NCBI GenBank assembly: GCA_965140735.1
Contig: OZ223306.1
Location: 4,340,001-4,404,000 of the forward strand
DNA from: Fusibacter_A sp965140735
Lineage (GTDB): Bacteria; Bacillota; Clostridia; Peptostreptococcales; Acidaminobacteraceae
Direction: 5' to 3'
DNA: 64,000 bases
The notes beneath the pieces are model-generated. The model was not told the DNA's origin. It did no database searches and saw nothing but the letters and a program-made list of their open reading frames with translations. Positions 47,860 to 55,588 of the stretch are shown here, one piece after another. How positions within the stretch are numbered: the first letter of the stretch is position 1; each line of letters begins with the position of its first letter. A program made the translations under genes and the position numbers.

Positions 47860-47886
47860 ATGAGTGTTCAGGTTCTAAACAAATAA
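47860..47886 (+). CDS. possible eight-residue leader peptide MSVQVLNK
   Basis: An ATG with AAGAGGT at 47847-47853 (6-base spacing) opens a frame of eight codons ending TAA. Its codons GTT-CTA-AAC are the 5' arm of the inverted repeat that closes the leader structure, so a translating ribosome would open it. Too short to judge by coding bias. Confidence 0.4.
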   Translation: MSVQVLNK

Positions 47887-47985
47887 TTTGATATTGTGAG
47901 TAAAGTGGTACCCAAAAAGGTTTTTTTGTCGAGCCATTTTACCCAATCATTTTCGTTTAGAACACCATTACAATTCCTGTGATTG

Positions 47986-48007
47986 CCGTGCTAAGCACGG
48001 TTTTTTT
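47986..48007 (+). terminator. terminator in the MutS2-like leader
   Basis: Stem CCGTGC/GCACGG with loop TAA and seven T residues. Confidence 0.8.
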
Positions 48008-48151
48008 GTACTCAAAATTAAATTTAGATCAGTTTTAGCCCTGTTTAGATCAGGGATTCTTAAACAATGAGAATCCTTTAAACGGTAAATGAGGATAGAT
48101 CAGATGAATTAGTTGTGAGGGTATAAAAGAGGCATATAAGTATGCGATTGA

Positions 48152-48181
48152 GGACGTAGATGTGATTCTACGTCCTTTTTT
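48152..48181 (+). terminator. second terminator, 33 bases before the MutS2-like gene
   Basis: Perfect 9-base-pair stem GGACGTAGA/TCTACGTCC and six T residues. Being so close to the start of the next gene, it may be conditional. Confidence 0.75.
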
Positions 48182-48213
48182 AGTGTAAATTTTAACTTAA
48201 AGGAGATTTGATC

Positions 48214-50187
48214 ATGAATAAAGCATTAGAATTTAATATTATTATTGAAAAATTGAAAGGGCTAGCTATTTCAGAAGCTGCGAAAACTCAAATAGAGGAT
48301 CTTAAACTGATGACAGATCCAGTTCTTATTCAAAGGCATCTTAAAGAAACCAGCGAGGCAAATGAAGTTTTAAAAATGAATACAAGTGTTCCTGTTAATG
48401 GACTTGAAGGCATTCGACATGCTTTAGAAAAGCTTAAGCGGCAAGAAATATTAAGACCAAAAGAGTTAGAATCAGTGGGTTATTTTCTCAAAGATTGTCA
48501 GCGGATGACTAAATTTATGAAGGATAAGGAGATCGTCGCACCGCAAATTGTCACTTATGCCAGTGGTATTTCCGAATTGAAAGATCTTTCTGAGGCCATA
48601 GCACATGCAATTGTACATGGACAAGTGGATGATCATGCCACGCAAACGCTTTATAAGATCAGGCGGAAAATAAGTGAGATAGAAGACCGCATAAAGCAAA
48701 AGCTAAACCAATTTTTAACCAGTTCAGGTTATCAACATATGTTTACAGATGCTGTTGTCAGCCAAAGAGATGGCCGGTACGTGGTCCCCATTAAAAGTGA
48801 GCATAAGAAATCTTTTAATGGCAACGTACTAGATCGATCAAGATCAGGCGGGACTGTTTTTATAGAGCCTGCTGCAGTACAAAAACTACAAGCAGAGTTA
48901 ACAGGACTCAAAGGCGATGAAGAACAAGAAGTTTATAGAATTTTATCGACATTGAGTAATCAAATTGCATATGAAATGAGACCGTTAGAGCTCAATTATG
49001 AAGTGATGACACACTATGATTTTATATTTGCAAAAGGTAAGTTAAGCAGACAAATGGAAGGCATTTCAGCCTTTATAACACAAGAGCCTAAAATTCAAAT
49101 TATCAACGGCAGACATCCTCTATTAGAAGAGAAAGCAGTTCCCCTTAATCTCACCATTGAAGCCCCTAAAAAGCATTTGGTTATAACTGGTCCAAATACA
49201 GGGGGTAAAACCGTTTCAATGAAAACGGTCGGATTGTTTGTATTGATGACCCAAGCTGGATTGCATGTACCTTGTGATGAGGGCACGGTACTGCCTATAT
49301 ATGATCAAGTGCTCTGTGATATAGGTGATGGTCAAAGTATTGAACAAAATTTAAGCACTTTTTCAGCGCATATCACGAATATCATTAAAATCATTGATAA
49401 TGCCACACTGAATAGTTTGATTATTTTAGATGAAATAGGCGCTGGAACAGATCCAACTGAGGGTATGGGTATTGGAATTGCAGTACTTGAAGCACTAAGT
49501 CAGAAATCGGCCACAATACTTGCTTCAACACATTACAATGAAATAAAAGATTTTGCAAATAGCCATCCATTATTTTTAAATGGCAGTATGGCCTTTAATC
49601 TGATGTCTTTAAAACCAGAATACAAACTGGTCATAGGAGAATCGGGAGATAGCAATGCCTTATTAATTGCACTTCGATTAGGGATGGATGAAAAGCTTAT
49701 AGAGCGTGCTCACGAAGTATCCTATAAAACAAAAAAAGAAGCTAACGGTGTAAAGGAAGACCAAACTTTTAGTAAAAAGCTTGAAGCGTATAAGCATAAA
49801 CAAGAAGTAGAAGTAGCTTTAACCACAAAACAAGAGAGGAAAGTAGAAATCCCCGAACCTCCGATGATTAAACCTCAAATGACAACTAAACTGATAAAAC
49901 GAAAGCCATCTAAATTTAAAATAGGTGATTCAGTTTATATCCACACAATGAAGCGCACTGGTATCGTCGTGGAGACAGAAGATCAAAGGGGGGATATAAC
50001 AGTCCAAGCCATGGGTAAAAAGTTAAAAATCAATCACAAAAGGTTATCGCTCCATATAAAATCGGATGAGCTCTATCCAGAAGAATATGATATGGATATT
50101 GTCACCAAATCAAAGGAATTTCGCAAGAAATCAAAAAAGGTTAGCAAGGGCAAAAAGGATGTTTTGGTTATAAGGGAAGGTGAATAA
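48214..50187 (+). CDS. MutS2-like ATPase lacking the Smr domain
   Basis: A 657-residue protein. It has MutS2-type core and lever domains (about 1-300) and a MutS ATPase with Walker A GPNTGGKT (326-333), DEIGAGTDPTEG and the STHYNEIK segment. A KOW-like module follows (KFKIGDSVYIHTMKRTGIV, about 568-586). The nuclease Smr domain that ends normal MutS2 (about 780 residues) is missing. MutS2 in Bacillus subtilis binds collided ribosomes through its KOW region; this shorter form could do so without cutting. ATG 48214 has AAAGGAG 7 bases upstream. It shares one base with the next gene. Confidence 0.85.
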   Translation: MNKALEFNIIIEKLKGLAISEAAKTQIEDLKLMTDPVLIQRHLKETSEANEVLKMNTSVPVNGLEGIRHALEKLKRQEILRPKELESVGYFLKDCQRMTKFMKDKEIVAPQIVTYASGISELKDLSEAIAHAIVHGQVDDHATQTLYKIRRKISEIEDRIKQKLNQFLTSSGYQHMFTDAVVSQRDGRYVVPIKSEHKKSFNGNVLDRSRSGGTVFIEPAAVQKLQAELTGLKGDEEQEVYRILSTLSNQIAYEMRPLELNYEVMTHYDFIFAKGKLSRQMEGISAFITQEPKIQIINGRHPLLEEKAVPLNLTIEAPKKHLVITGPNTGGKTVSMKTVGLFVLMTQAGLHVPCDEGTVLPIYDQVLCDIGDGQSIEQNLSTFSAHITNIIKIIDNATLNSLIILDEIGAGTDPTEGMGIGIAVLEALSQKSATILASTHYNEIKDFANSHPLFLNGSMAFNLMSLKPEYKLVIGESGDSNALLIALRLGMDEKLIERAHEVSYKTKKEANGVKEDQTFSKKLEAYKHKQEVEVALTTKQERKVEIPEPPMIKPQMTTKLIKRKPSKFKIGDSVYIHTMKRTGIVVETEDQRGDITVQAMGKKLKINHKRLSLHIKSDELYPEEYDMDIVTKSKEFRKKSKKVSKGKKDVLVIREGE

Positions 50188-50432
50188 TGACTCCTGTGGA
50201 TGCAAGAGGTAAATTAGAAGAAGGATTCTTTGACTATAGAGTATCAAAGAATGGCAAAGTTTTCATCAGTTGGTATGGCAAAGAGGTCATGATTTTGAAA
50301 GATCAAGCGAGTCAAAAAGTTTTAAAAAAGCTTGAATATGCTTCAGAATACGATGTTCAGCTGATTCTAGCTAAAGTTACAGGTAATTTTAAAAGGGGGA
50401 ACGAGAAAAAAGCAAAAAATTTGAAACGTTAA
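50187..50432 (+). CDS. uncharacterised 81-residue protein
   Basis: Starts in the stop codon of the MutS2-like gene, so it is translationally coupled. It is basic and soluble, with a C-terminus rich in Lys and Arg; no family recognised. Its coupling suggests it acts with the MutS2-like protein, but this is inference from position only. Confidence 0.65.
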   Translation: MTPVDARGKLEEGFFDYRVSKNGKVFISWYGKEVMILKDQASQKVLKKLEYASEYDVQLILAKVTGNFKRGNEKKAKNLKR

Positions 50433-50517
50433 AAAATAGACACAAAAACTTTTGCATTCCAGTGATTAAGAGTGAGATTTGGGTAAATATCTAATATTAT
50501 ATTTTGGAGGTGGCGTT

Positions 50518-50775
50518 ATGAAAATAGCTGTACAAACGGGGTTAAATAATATTATGGAAACACTGAAAGGTAAAGGCTACAATGTGGTGCCATATAGAGA
50601 TGGCGGAACTGATATCAAAGTGACTATTATTAACGATGTGGATGAAGAGTATGAGGAAATTGAACCGGTTAGTTTTATGGGGGAAGGCGATAGTTCAATG
50701 GTGGTCATAGATGCGACTAAATTATCTCAAGAACAAGTCGTACGATATGTAGAAAAATATGCGCCAATGGCATAA
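50518..50775 (+). CDS. YkuS/UPF0180 family protein
   Basis: An 85-residue protein beginning MKIAVQTGLNNIMETLKGKGY, characteristic of the small YkuS (UPF0180) family of unknown function. The start is ATG 50518 with GGAGGTGG upstream; the longer upstream frame lacks its own ribosome-binding site. It lies alone between the MutS2-like operon and the leuS T-box. Confidence 0.75.
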   Translation: MKIAVQTGLNNIMETLKGKGYNVVPYRDGGTDIKVTIINDVDEEYEEIEPVSFMGEGDSSMVVIDATKLSQEQVVRYVEKYAPMA

Positions 50776-50787
50776 GGAAATGTGTTC

Positions 50788-50816
50788 TTGACTTGAAATT
50801 AACCTGAGATTATATT
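50788..50816 (+). promoter_or_regulatory. leuS promoter
   Basis: TTGACT at 50788-50793, 17 bases, TATATT at 50811-50816 (an overlapping TATAAT lies at 50816-50821). Confidence 0.6.
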
Positions 50817-50834
50817 ATAATACAAGGCATAATG

Positions 50835-51055
50835 TAAAGTGTTGAAGAGAAGTAGTAGGATTGTATTATATATAGAGAGCCTCTGGTTGGTGAAAAGTGG
50901 TTATAAGAAAGTCTGAACTCGTCTTGGAGCTGTTGACATGAACTCAGTAGTGTCAAACGGATAACCTCGATATCGGTTAATGAGTGGATACTTTTATGAA
51001 GTATCAATTAGAGTGGTAACGCGAGCCCTTCGTCTCTAAACGAAGGGCTTTTTTT
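50835..51055 (+). promoter_or_regulatory. leucine T-box leader of leuS
   Basis: The T-box sequence GAGTGGTAACGCGAG lies at about 51011-51025, with the UGGU that pairs with the uncharged tRNA end (discriminator A, as in the tRNA-Leu at 16936). The terminator AGCCCTTCG/CGAAGGGCT with a T tract ends at 51055. A specifier CTC (leucine) at about 50918-50920 lies within GAACTCGTCTTGGAG of stem I. Uncharged tRNA-Leu would stabilise the antiterminator and raise leuS expression. With the promoter it accounts for the 394-base gap before leuS. Confidence 0.88.
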
Positions 51056-51169
51056 CTGCAATAAATTCGCAATTTTGTATTTAAAGAAGTATGCTTAAAA
51101 GGAATGGATTCAAAACGTAAAGATTTGAAGAGCAAAATACATCAAGAGAAGATAGGAAGGAGATTTATT

Positions 51170-53578
51170 ATGCACGATTATCAGCATAAAGCCATCGAGA
51201 AGAAATGGCAAGCAAAATGGGATGAAAAAGATTGCTTCAGAGCGAGCAGTGATTTTACAAAGCCTAAATATTACCCTTTAGTTGAATTCCCTTATCCATC
51301 AGGTCAAGGTTTACACGTAGGTCATCCAAGACCCTATACAGCACTTGACATCGTCGCACGTAAGAGAAGACTTGAAGGCTATAATGTTTTATATACCATG
51401 GGATGGGATGCTTTTGGTTTGCCGACAGAAAATTATGCGATTAAAAACCACATTCATCCTGCGATTGTAACAGAACAAAATATCATTCGATTTAAAGAAC
51501 AATTAAAAAGTCTTGGCTTATCTTTTGACTGGTCAAGAGAAATCAATACCACTGACCCTAATTATTACAAGTGGACACAGTGGATCTTTATTAAACTATT
51601 TGAACATGGTCTAGCTTATAAAAAGGAAATGGATATCAACTGGTGTACTTCATGTAAAGTAGGACTTGCAAATGAAGAAGTTGTTGGTGGCGTCTGTGAG
51701 AGATGTGGTGGTGAAGTTGTGAAGCGTTCTAAATCACAATGGATGCTTAAAATCACGGAGTATGCAGACCGATTAATTGATGATCTTGATGATCTTGATT
51801 ATATTGAACGTGTAAAAATTCAACAGAAAAACTGGATTGGTAAATCTATTGGTATGGAAGTTGATTTTAAAACCACAACAGGGGAAGTTCTTAGAGTTTT
51901 CACCACTAGACCTGATACGATTTATGGGGCAACTTACATGGTAATCAGCCCTGAACATCCACTTATTAAAGAACATGCAGATCAAATTACAAATTTAGAG
52001 GCACTAAATGCTTATAGAGAAGAAGCAAAGCGCAAATCAGATTTCGAAAGAACTGAGATGAACAAAGACAAAACAGGTGTTGAAATTGCAGGGATTCGTG
52101 CAATCAATCCTGCAACTCAACAAGAAATACCAATTTGGATTTCTGATTATGTTCTGATGAGTTATGGAACAGGTGCAATTATGGCGGTACCTGGTCATGA
52201 TACAAGAGACTGGGAATTTGCAAAAGAATTTAACTTGCCGATTATAGAAGTTGTATCGGGTGGCAATGTAGAAGAAGGTGCATACACGGATAATGCAAAT
52301 GGTGTGCTTGTTAATTCTGATATTATCAACGGCTTAAGGGTGCCAGAAGCAAAAGAAAAGATTGCAGCTTTCCTTGAGGAAAAAGGTCTTGGTGAGAAAC
52401 GTGTCAACTTTAAACTTAGAGACTGGGTATTTTCAAGACAAAGATACTGGGGCGAACCAATGCCACTTGTGAGCTGTCCAACTTGTGGTTGGGTGACAAT
52501 TCCAGAATCAGAGCTTCCGCTTACATTACCAGAAGTGACAAGCTATGAACCGACGGATAATGGTGAATCACCACTTGCAACGATGAAAGATTGGATTGAA
52601 ACCACTTGTCCTAAATGTGGTGGCCCTGCACATAGAGAAACAGATACAATGCCTCAATGGGCTGGCTCAAGCTGGTACTTCTTAAGATACTGTGATCCAT
52701 TTAATGATGACGCACTTGCCAGCATGGAATCACTTAACTACTGGATGCCAGTAGACTGGTATAACGGTGGTATGGAGCATACAACGCTTCACTTACTTTA
52801 TTCAAGATTTTGGCATAAATTCTTATTTGATATTGGCGCTGTTAACACAAAAGAGCCTTACGCGAAGCGTACATCTCACGGCATGATTCTTGGAGAAAAT
52901 AATGAGAAGATGTCCAAATCAAGAGGCAATGTTATTAATCCAGATGATATCATTCAAGAGTTTGGAGCGGATACGCTTAGAATGTATGAAATGTTCATTG
53001 GTGACTTTGAGAAGAGTGTACCTTGGTCAGATAACAGTGTTAAAGGCTGTAGAAGATTCCTTGACCGCGTGTGGAACCTTCAAGAAAACATTGTTAAAGG
53101 TGATGATTATTCAAAAGAGCTTGAGACCTTGATGCATAAAACAATTAAGAAAGTTTCTGAAGATTATGAAACACTTAAATTCAACACAGCAATAGCAGCA
53201 CTTATGAGCCTATTAAATGAGTTCAAAAAAGTAGATCATATCAATGAAGCTGAAATGAAGACGTTCTTAATCATGCTTAATCCTGTATCACCACATATGA
53301 CAGAAGAAATGTGGTCAATTTTAGGCTATGAGGGTATGATCGTCGATCAAAAATGGCCTCAGTTCAATCCTGAAAAAGTTATTGATGATGTGGTTGAAAT
53401 GGCAGTTCAAATCAATGGTAAAGTGAGATCTACAATTACACTTGCAATTGATGCAACAGCAGAAGAAGCACACGATCTTGCAATGGCAGATTCTAAAATC
53501 ATTCAATTTACTGAAGGCAAGAAGATCGTAAAAGAGATCTTTGTACCGGGTAAGATTTATAATATCGTTGTGAAATAA
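51170..53578 (+). CDS. leuS: leucyl-tRNA synthetase
   Basis: An 802-residue class I synthetase that charges tRNA-Leu. HVGH (49-52) is the HIGH signature and KMSKS lies at 580-584. Zinc-type cysteines lie in WCTSCKVG and VCERCGG (about 160-190). The CP1 editing domain is present (about 220-420), and the C-terminal domain ends at the usual length. I chose ATG 51170 with AGGAAGGAG upstream; the frame is open 22 codons further but that start is poor. Regulated by the T-box leader. Confidence 0.97.
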   Translation: MHDYQHKAIEKKWQAKWDEKDCFRASSDFTKPKYYPLVEFPYPSGQGLHVGHPRPYTALDIVARKRRLEGYNVLYTMGWDAFGLPTENYAIKNHIHPAIVTEQNIIRFKEQLKSLGLSFDWSREINTTDPNYYKWTQWIFIKLFEHGLAYKKEMDINWCTSCKVGLANEEVVGGVCERCGGEVVKRSKSQWMLKITEYADRLIDDLDDLDYIERVKIQQKNWIGKSIGMEVDFKTTTGEVLRVFTTRPDTIYGATYMVISPEHPLIKEHADQITNLEALNAYREEAKRKSDFERTEMNKDKTGVEIAGIRAINPATQQEIPIWISDYVLMSYGTGAIMAVPGHDTRDWEFAKEFNLPIIEVVSGGNVEEGAYTDNANGVLVNSDIINGLRVPEAKEKIAAFLEEKGLGEKRVNFKLRDWVFSRQRYWGEPMPLVSCPTCGWVTIPESELPLTLPEVTSYEPTDNGESPLATMKDWIETTCPKCGGPAHRETDTMPQWAGSSWYFLRYCDPFNDDALASMESLNYWMPVDWYNGGMEHTTLHLLYSRFWHKFLFDIGAVNTKEPYAKRTSHGMILGENNEKMSKSRGNVINPDDIIQEFGADTLRMYEMFIGDFEKSVPWSDNSVKGCRRFLDRVWNLQENIVKGDDYSKELETLMHKTIKKVSEDYETLKFNTAIAALMSLLNEFKKVDHINEAEMKTFLIMLNPVSPHMTEEMWSILGYEGMIVDQKWPQFNPEKVIDDVVEMAVQINGKVRSTITLAIDATAEEAHDLAMADSKIIQFTEGKKIVKEIFVPGKIYNIVVK

Positions 53579-53610
53579 AATATCCATTAATAGCGAAAAG
53601 GATGAAAGCT

Positions 53611-53994
53611 ATGATGAGAAAATGGACAGCAAACAAAGTGATTCTTTTAACGAGCATAGGCTTGTTAATCTTATTAGGCATAGTAGCCGTTGTTTCTTAT
53701 TCACAATACGGTAAAGGACTTGGCTATTATTTAGTACTAGTGTTGCCGTTTATAGCGATTGTCATAGGCCTTTTAGGATTGGTTACGGCTAGATGGTGGA
53801 TTGCTGTGATCTTAGCGACTGGAATCAGCTTTTGGTATCTCTATTCGATAAGTCCAGTGCACGACATCGGCTTTTTAATCCCATTAATTTTCTGTGTTAT
53901 ATTGAGTATTGCAGTTGGCGTGAACAGCAGAAAAGTCTCAGAGCAGTTAAAAAAAGAACATCTCGACGAGAGCAACAAATCGCGTATGAGATAA
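53611..53994 (+). CDS. small polytopic membrane protein
   Basis: A 127-residue protein with about four hydrophobic helices (residues about 9-28, 41-60, 64-80 and 88-105) and a charged C-terminus. I recognise no family. AAAAGGA lies 8 bases before ATG 53611, which I prefer over the ATG at 53602 that overlaps the ribosome-binding site. It lies 32 bases after leuS, probably on the same transcript, and is followed by a terminator. Confidence 0.65.
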   Translation: MMRKWTANKVILLTSIGLLILLGIVAVVSYSQYGKGLGYYLVLVLPFIAIVIGLLGLVTARWWIAVILATGISFWYLYSISPVHDIGFLIPLIFCVILSIAVGVNSRKVSEQLKKEHLDESNKSRMR

Positions 53995-54012
53995 AATAGA
54001 GATCAATAACTT

Positions 54013-54060
54013 AAAAAAGCTTCCGAGAGAGTTGTATAGACTTTCTCAGAAGCTTTTTCT
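54013..54060. terminator. bidirectional terminator
   Basis: Long stem (AAAAGCTTC at 54014 pairs with GAAGCTTTTT at 54049) with inner pairs and T tracts on both strands. It separates the leuS transcript from the converging oxidoreductase gene. Confidence 0.8.
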
Positions 54061-54113
54061 ATTTTTTAAGTTGTAAAATTGTGTAGAATTGAGGCGATTA
54101 TTTAGAGCAGGTT

Positions 54114-55373
54114 CTATGCATTTTGATTTTTTTGAGCTACAAGATATGCATCAATAGCATTTGCGGTGAGTTTAGAATATTTAACCGCTTCTACCACTGT
54201 TTTAGCCCCTGTGACTACATCGCCAGATGCAAAGACACCTTCTCGTGTGGTACGTCCTGCTTCATCTGTAATGACAAGGCCATATTTAGTCGTCCCAATG
54301 TCTTTCGTATTAGAGACGATATTATCGCGTGGGCCTTGACTAACAGAAATGATGATGGAATCTGCCGCTATAAAGCCTTGTCGATCAGTGTGCTCTATCC
54401 ACTTGATTGCGCCATTTTCATCTGTGTAGGATGAAGTTTCAATATATTTTAGACCTGATGGGGTGAGCTCAATTGGCGATTTTTGAAATTCAAACTTAAC
54501 ACCGTCTGCTTGTGCGTATTGACGGTCATGCTCGTTGGCAGGCATGCTTTCTAAATCCTTACGATATACGATGCTGACATTTCGACTGCCATGTCTTAAT
54601 GCTGTACGTGCCACATCCATAGCGGAATTGCCAGCACCTATAACACAGACGTCATTCCCCAGATTATAGACTTCTGGATTTTTAAGATAGTCAAGGCCAT
54701 AGTGTACATTGCCAAGGGATTCCCCTTTTATTTTGAGTTTATTAGGTTTCCATACCCCAGTGCCGATAAAAACAGCGTCATAACCATCTTCGAACAAATT
54801 GTCCAGCGTAATATTGGGACCAATTAATGTGTTGGGTCTAATTAGGACGCCAAGAGCAACGAGTTTTTCTTTAAATCGATCTAATATAGAATTTGGTAAT
54901 CTGAATTCTGGCACGCCGTATCTGAGCACACCGCCAATTTTATCATTAGCTTCAAAAATAGTAATGTGATAACCTTGAATGGCAAGTATCATCGCAATGG
55001 TAAGTCCAGCTGGTCCAGCACCTATAATAGCAACCATTTGGTCTTTCTTTTCGGCGATTTGATAATCCATAACGGTTAAATAGTAATCAGATACATAGTT
55101 TTCGATAGAACTGATGTGGATCGGTTGATCTTTTCTATTTAGAACACAGTGACCTTCACACTGTTTTTCATGTGGACAAATAAGAGAACAGACCACCGAG
55201 AGTGGATTGTTTTCAAAGAGCAATTTACCAGATGCCATAATTTGATTTTCTTCAAAGAGCTTAATAAACTCAGGAATGTTTGTGGAGACTGGGCAGCCCG
55301 TAACACAAAGTGGCTTTTTACATTTGAGACAACGTTTAGCCTCTAAAATTTCATGACGACTCACAAAGGACAC
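54114..55373 (-). CDS. GltD-like FeS/FAD NADPH oxidoreductase
   Basis: A 419-residue protein of the glutamate synthase small-subunit family. The N-terminal iron-sulfur part has CLKCKKPLCVTGCP and a second cysteine set (CSLICPHEKQCEGHC). FAD binding is at GAGPAGLTIA (about residues 117-126) and NADPH binding at GAGNSAMDVA (about 247-256). It is slightly shorter than GltD (about 460-490) and no gltB large subunit is nearby. It may serve another electron acceptor, as in NfnB or sulfide dehydrogenase-type enzymes. It is divergent from copA. Confidence 0.85.
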   Translation of the reverse strand: MSFVSRHEILEAKRCLKCKKPLCVTGCPVSTNIPEFIKLFEENQIMASGKLLFENNPLSVVCSLICPHEKQCEGHCVLNRKDQPIHISSIENYVSDYYLTVMDYQIAEKKDQMVAIIGAGPAGLTIAMILAIQGYHITIFEANDKIGGVLRYGVPEFRLPNSILDRFKEKLVALGVLIRPNTLIGPNITLDNLFEDGYDAVFIGTGVWKPNKLKIKGESLGNVHYGLDYLKNPEVYNLGNDVCVIGAGNSAMDVARTALRHGSRNVSIVYRKDLESMPANEHDRQYAQADGVKFEFQKSPIELTPSGLKYIETSSYTDENGAIKWIEHTDRQGFIAADSIIISVSQGPRDNIVSNTKDIGTTKYGLVITDEAGRTTREGVFASGDVVTGAKTVVEAVKYSKLTANAIDAYLVAQKNQNA

Positions 55374-55451
55374 CTTCTTTCAACGATAATTTAATACAGA
55401 TACTACCATAGAATGGGCTCAATGTAAACTGATAATTATTCTCAGTTGAAG

Positions 55452-55480
55452 TTGACAAACTTGTTCCCAAGCGATATAAT
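55452..55480 (+). promoter_or_regulatory. promoter of the copA-csoR operon
   Basis: TTGACA at 55452-55457, 17 bases, TATAAT at 55475-55480: consensus in both hexamers. Confidence 0.85.
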
Positions 55481-55490
55481 AAAGTCAAAT

Positions 55491-55508
55491 ACACCCCACC
55501 TGGGGTGT
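55491..55508 (+). promoter_or_regulatory. CsoR operator
   Basis: Palindrome ACACCCCACCTGGGGTGT, the C-tract/G-tract type recognised by CsoR-family repressors. It lies just downstream of the -10, over the expected start of transcription, and the operon itself encodes a CsoR. Confidence 0.8.
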
Positions 55509-55588
55509 GGCTTATTTAGTTAAATTAAATCGAGTATTTATCCGAAAATAAGTACAGTTATAAAATAAGATCAGAAAAGAGGCTTATA

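Larger units (their letters stand above)
47823..48007 (+). ncRNA. candidate structured leader or small RNA (about 185 nt)
   Basis: Bounded by a promoter and a perfect terminator hairpin (CCGTGC/GCACGG, seven T residues at 48001-48007). Inside are nested inverted repeats: GTTCTAAAC (47872-47880) with GTTTAGAAC (47955-47963), and GTAAAGTGG (47900-47908) with CCATTTTAC (47934-47942), plus shorter outer pairings AGG/CCT and TTG/CAA. I do not recognise a known riboswitch. It could be a ribosome-controlled attenuator or a small RNA such as 6S RNA, whose size and rod shape are similar. Confidence 0.5.
47734..48213 (+). other. leader region upstream of the MutS2-like gene
   Basis: 480 bases without a normal-sized gene. 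It contains a sigma-A promoter, a possible eight-codon ORF, paired inverted repeats ending in a terminator at 47986-48007, and a second terminator at 48152-48181 just before the gene; see separate entries. Confidence 0.65.

Noticed and set aside
47900..47927. AAAGTGGTACCC followed by GGTTTTTTT looks like a T-box antiterminator and terminator
   Set aside because: No stem I or specifier region precedes it within the transcript, the supposed terminator stem is only 3-4 pairs, and the next gene is not an amino-acid gene. The true T-box is at 50835-51055.
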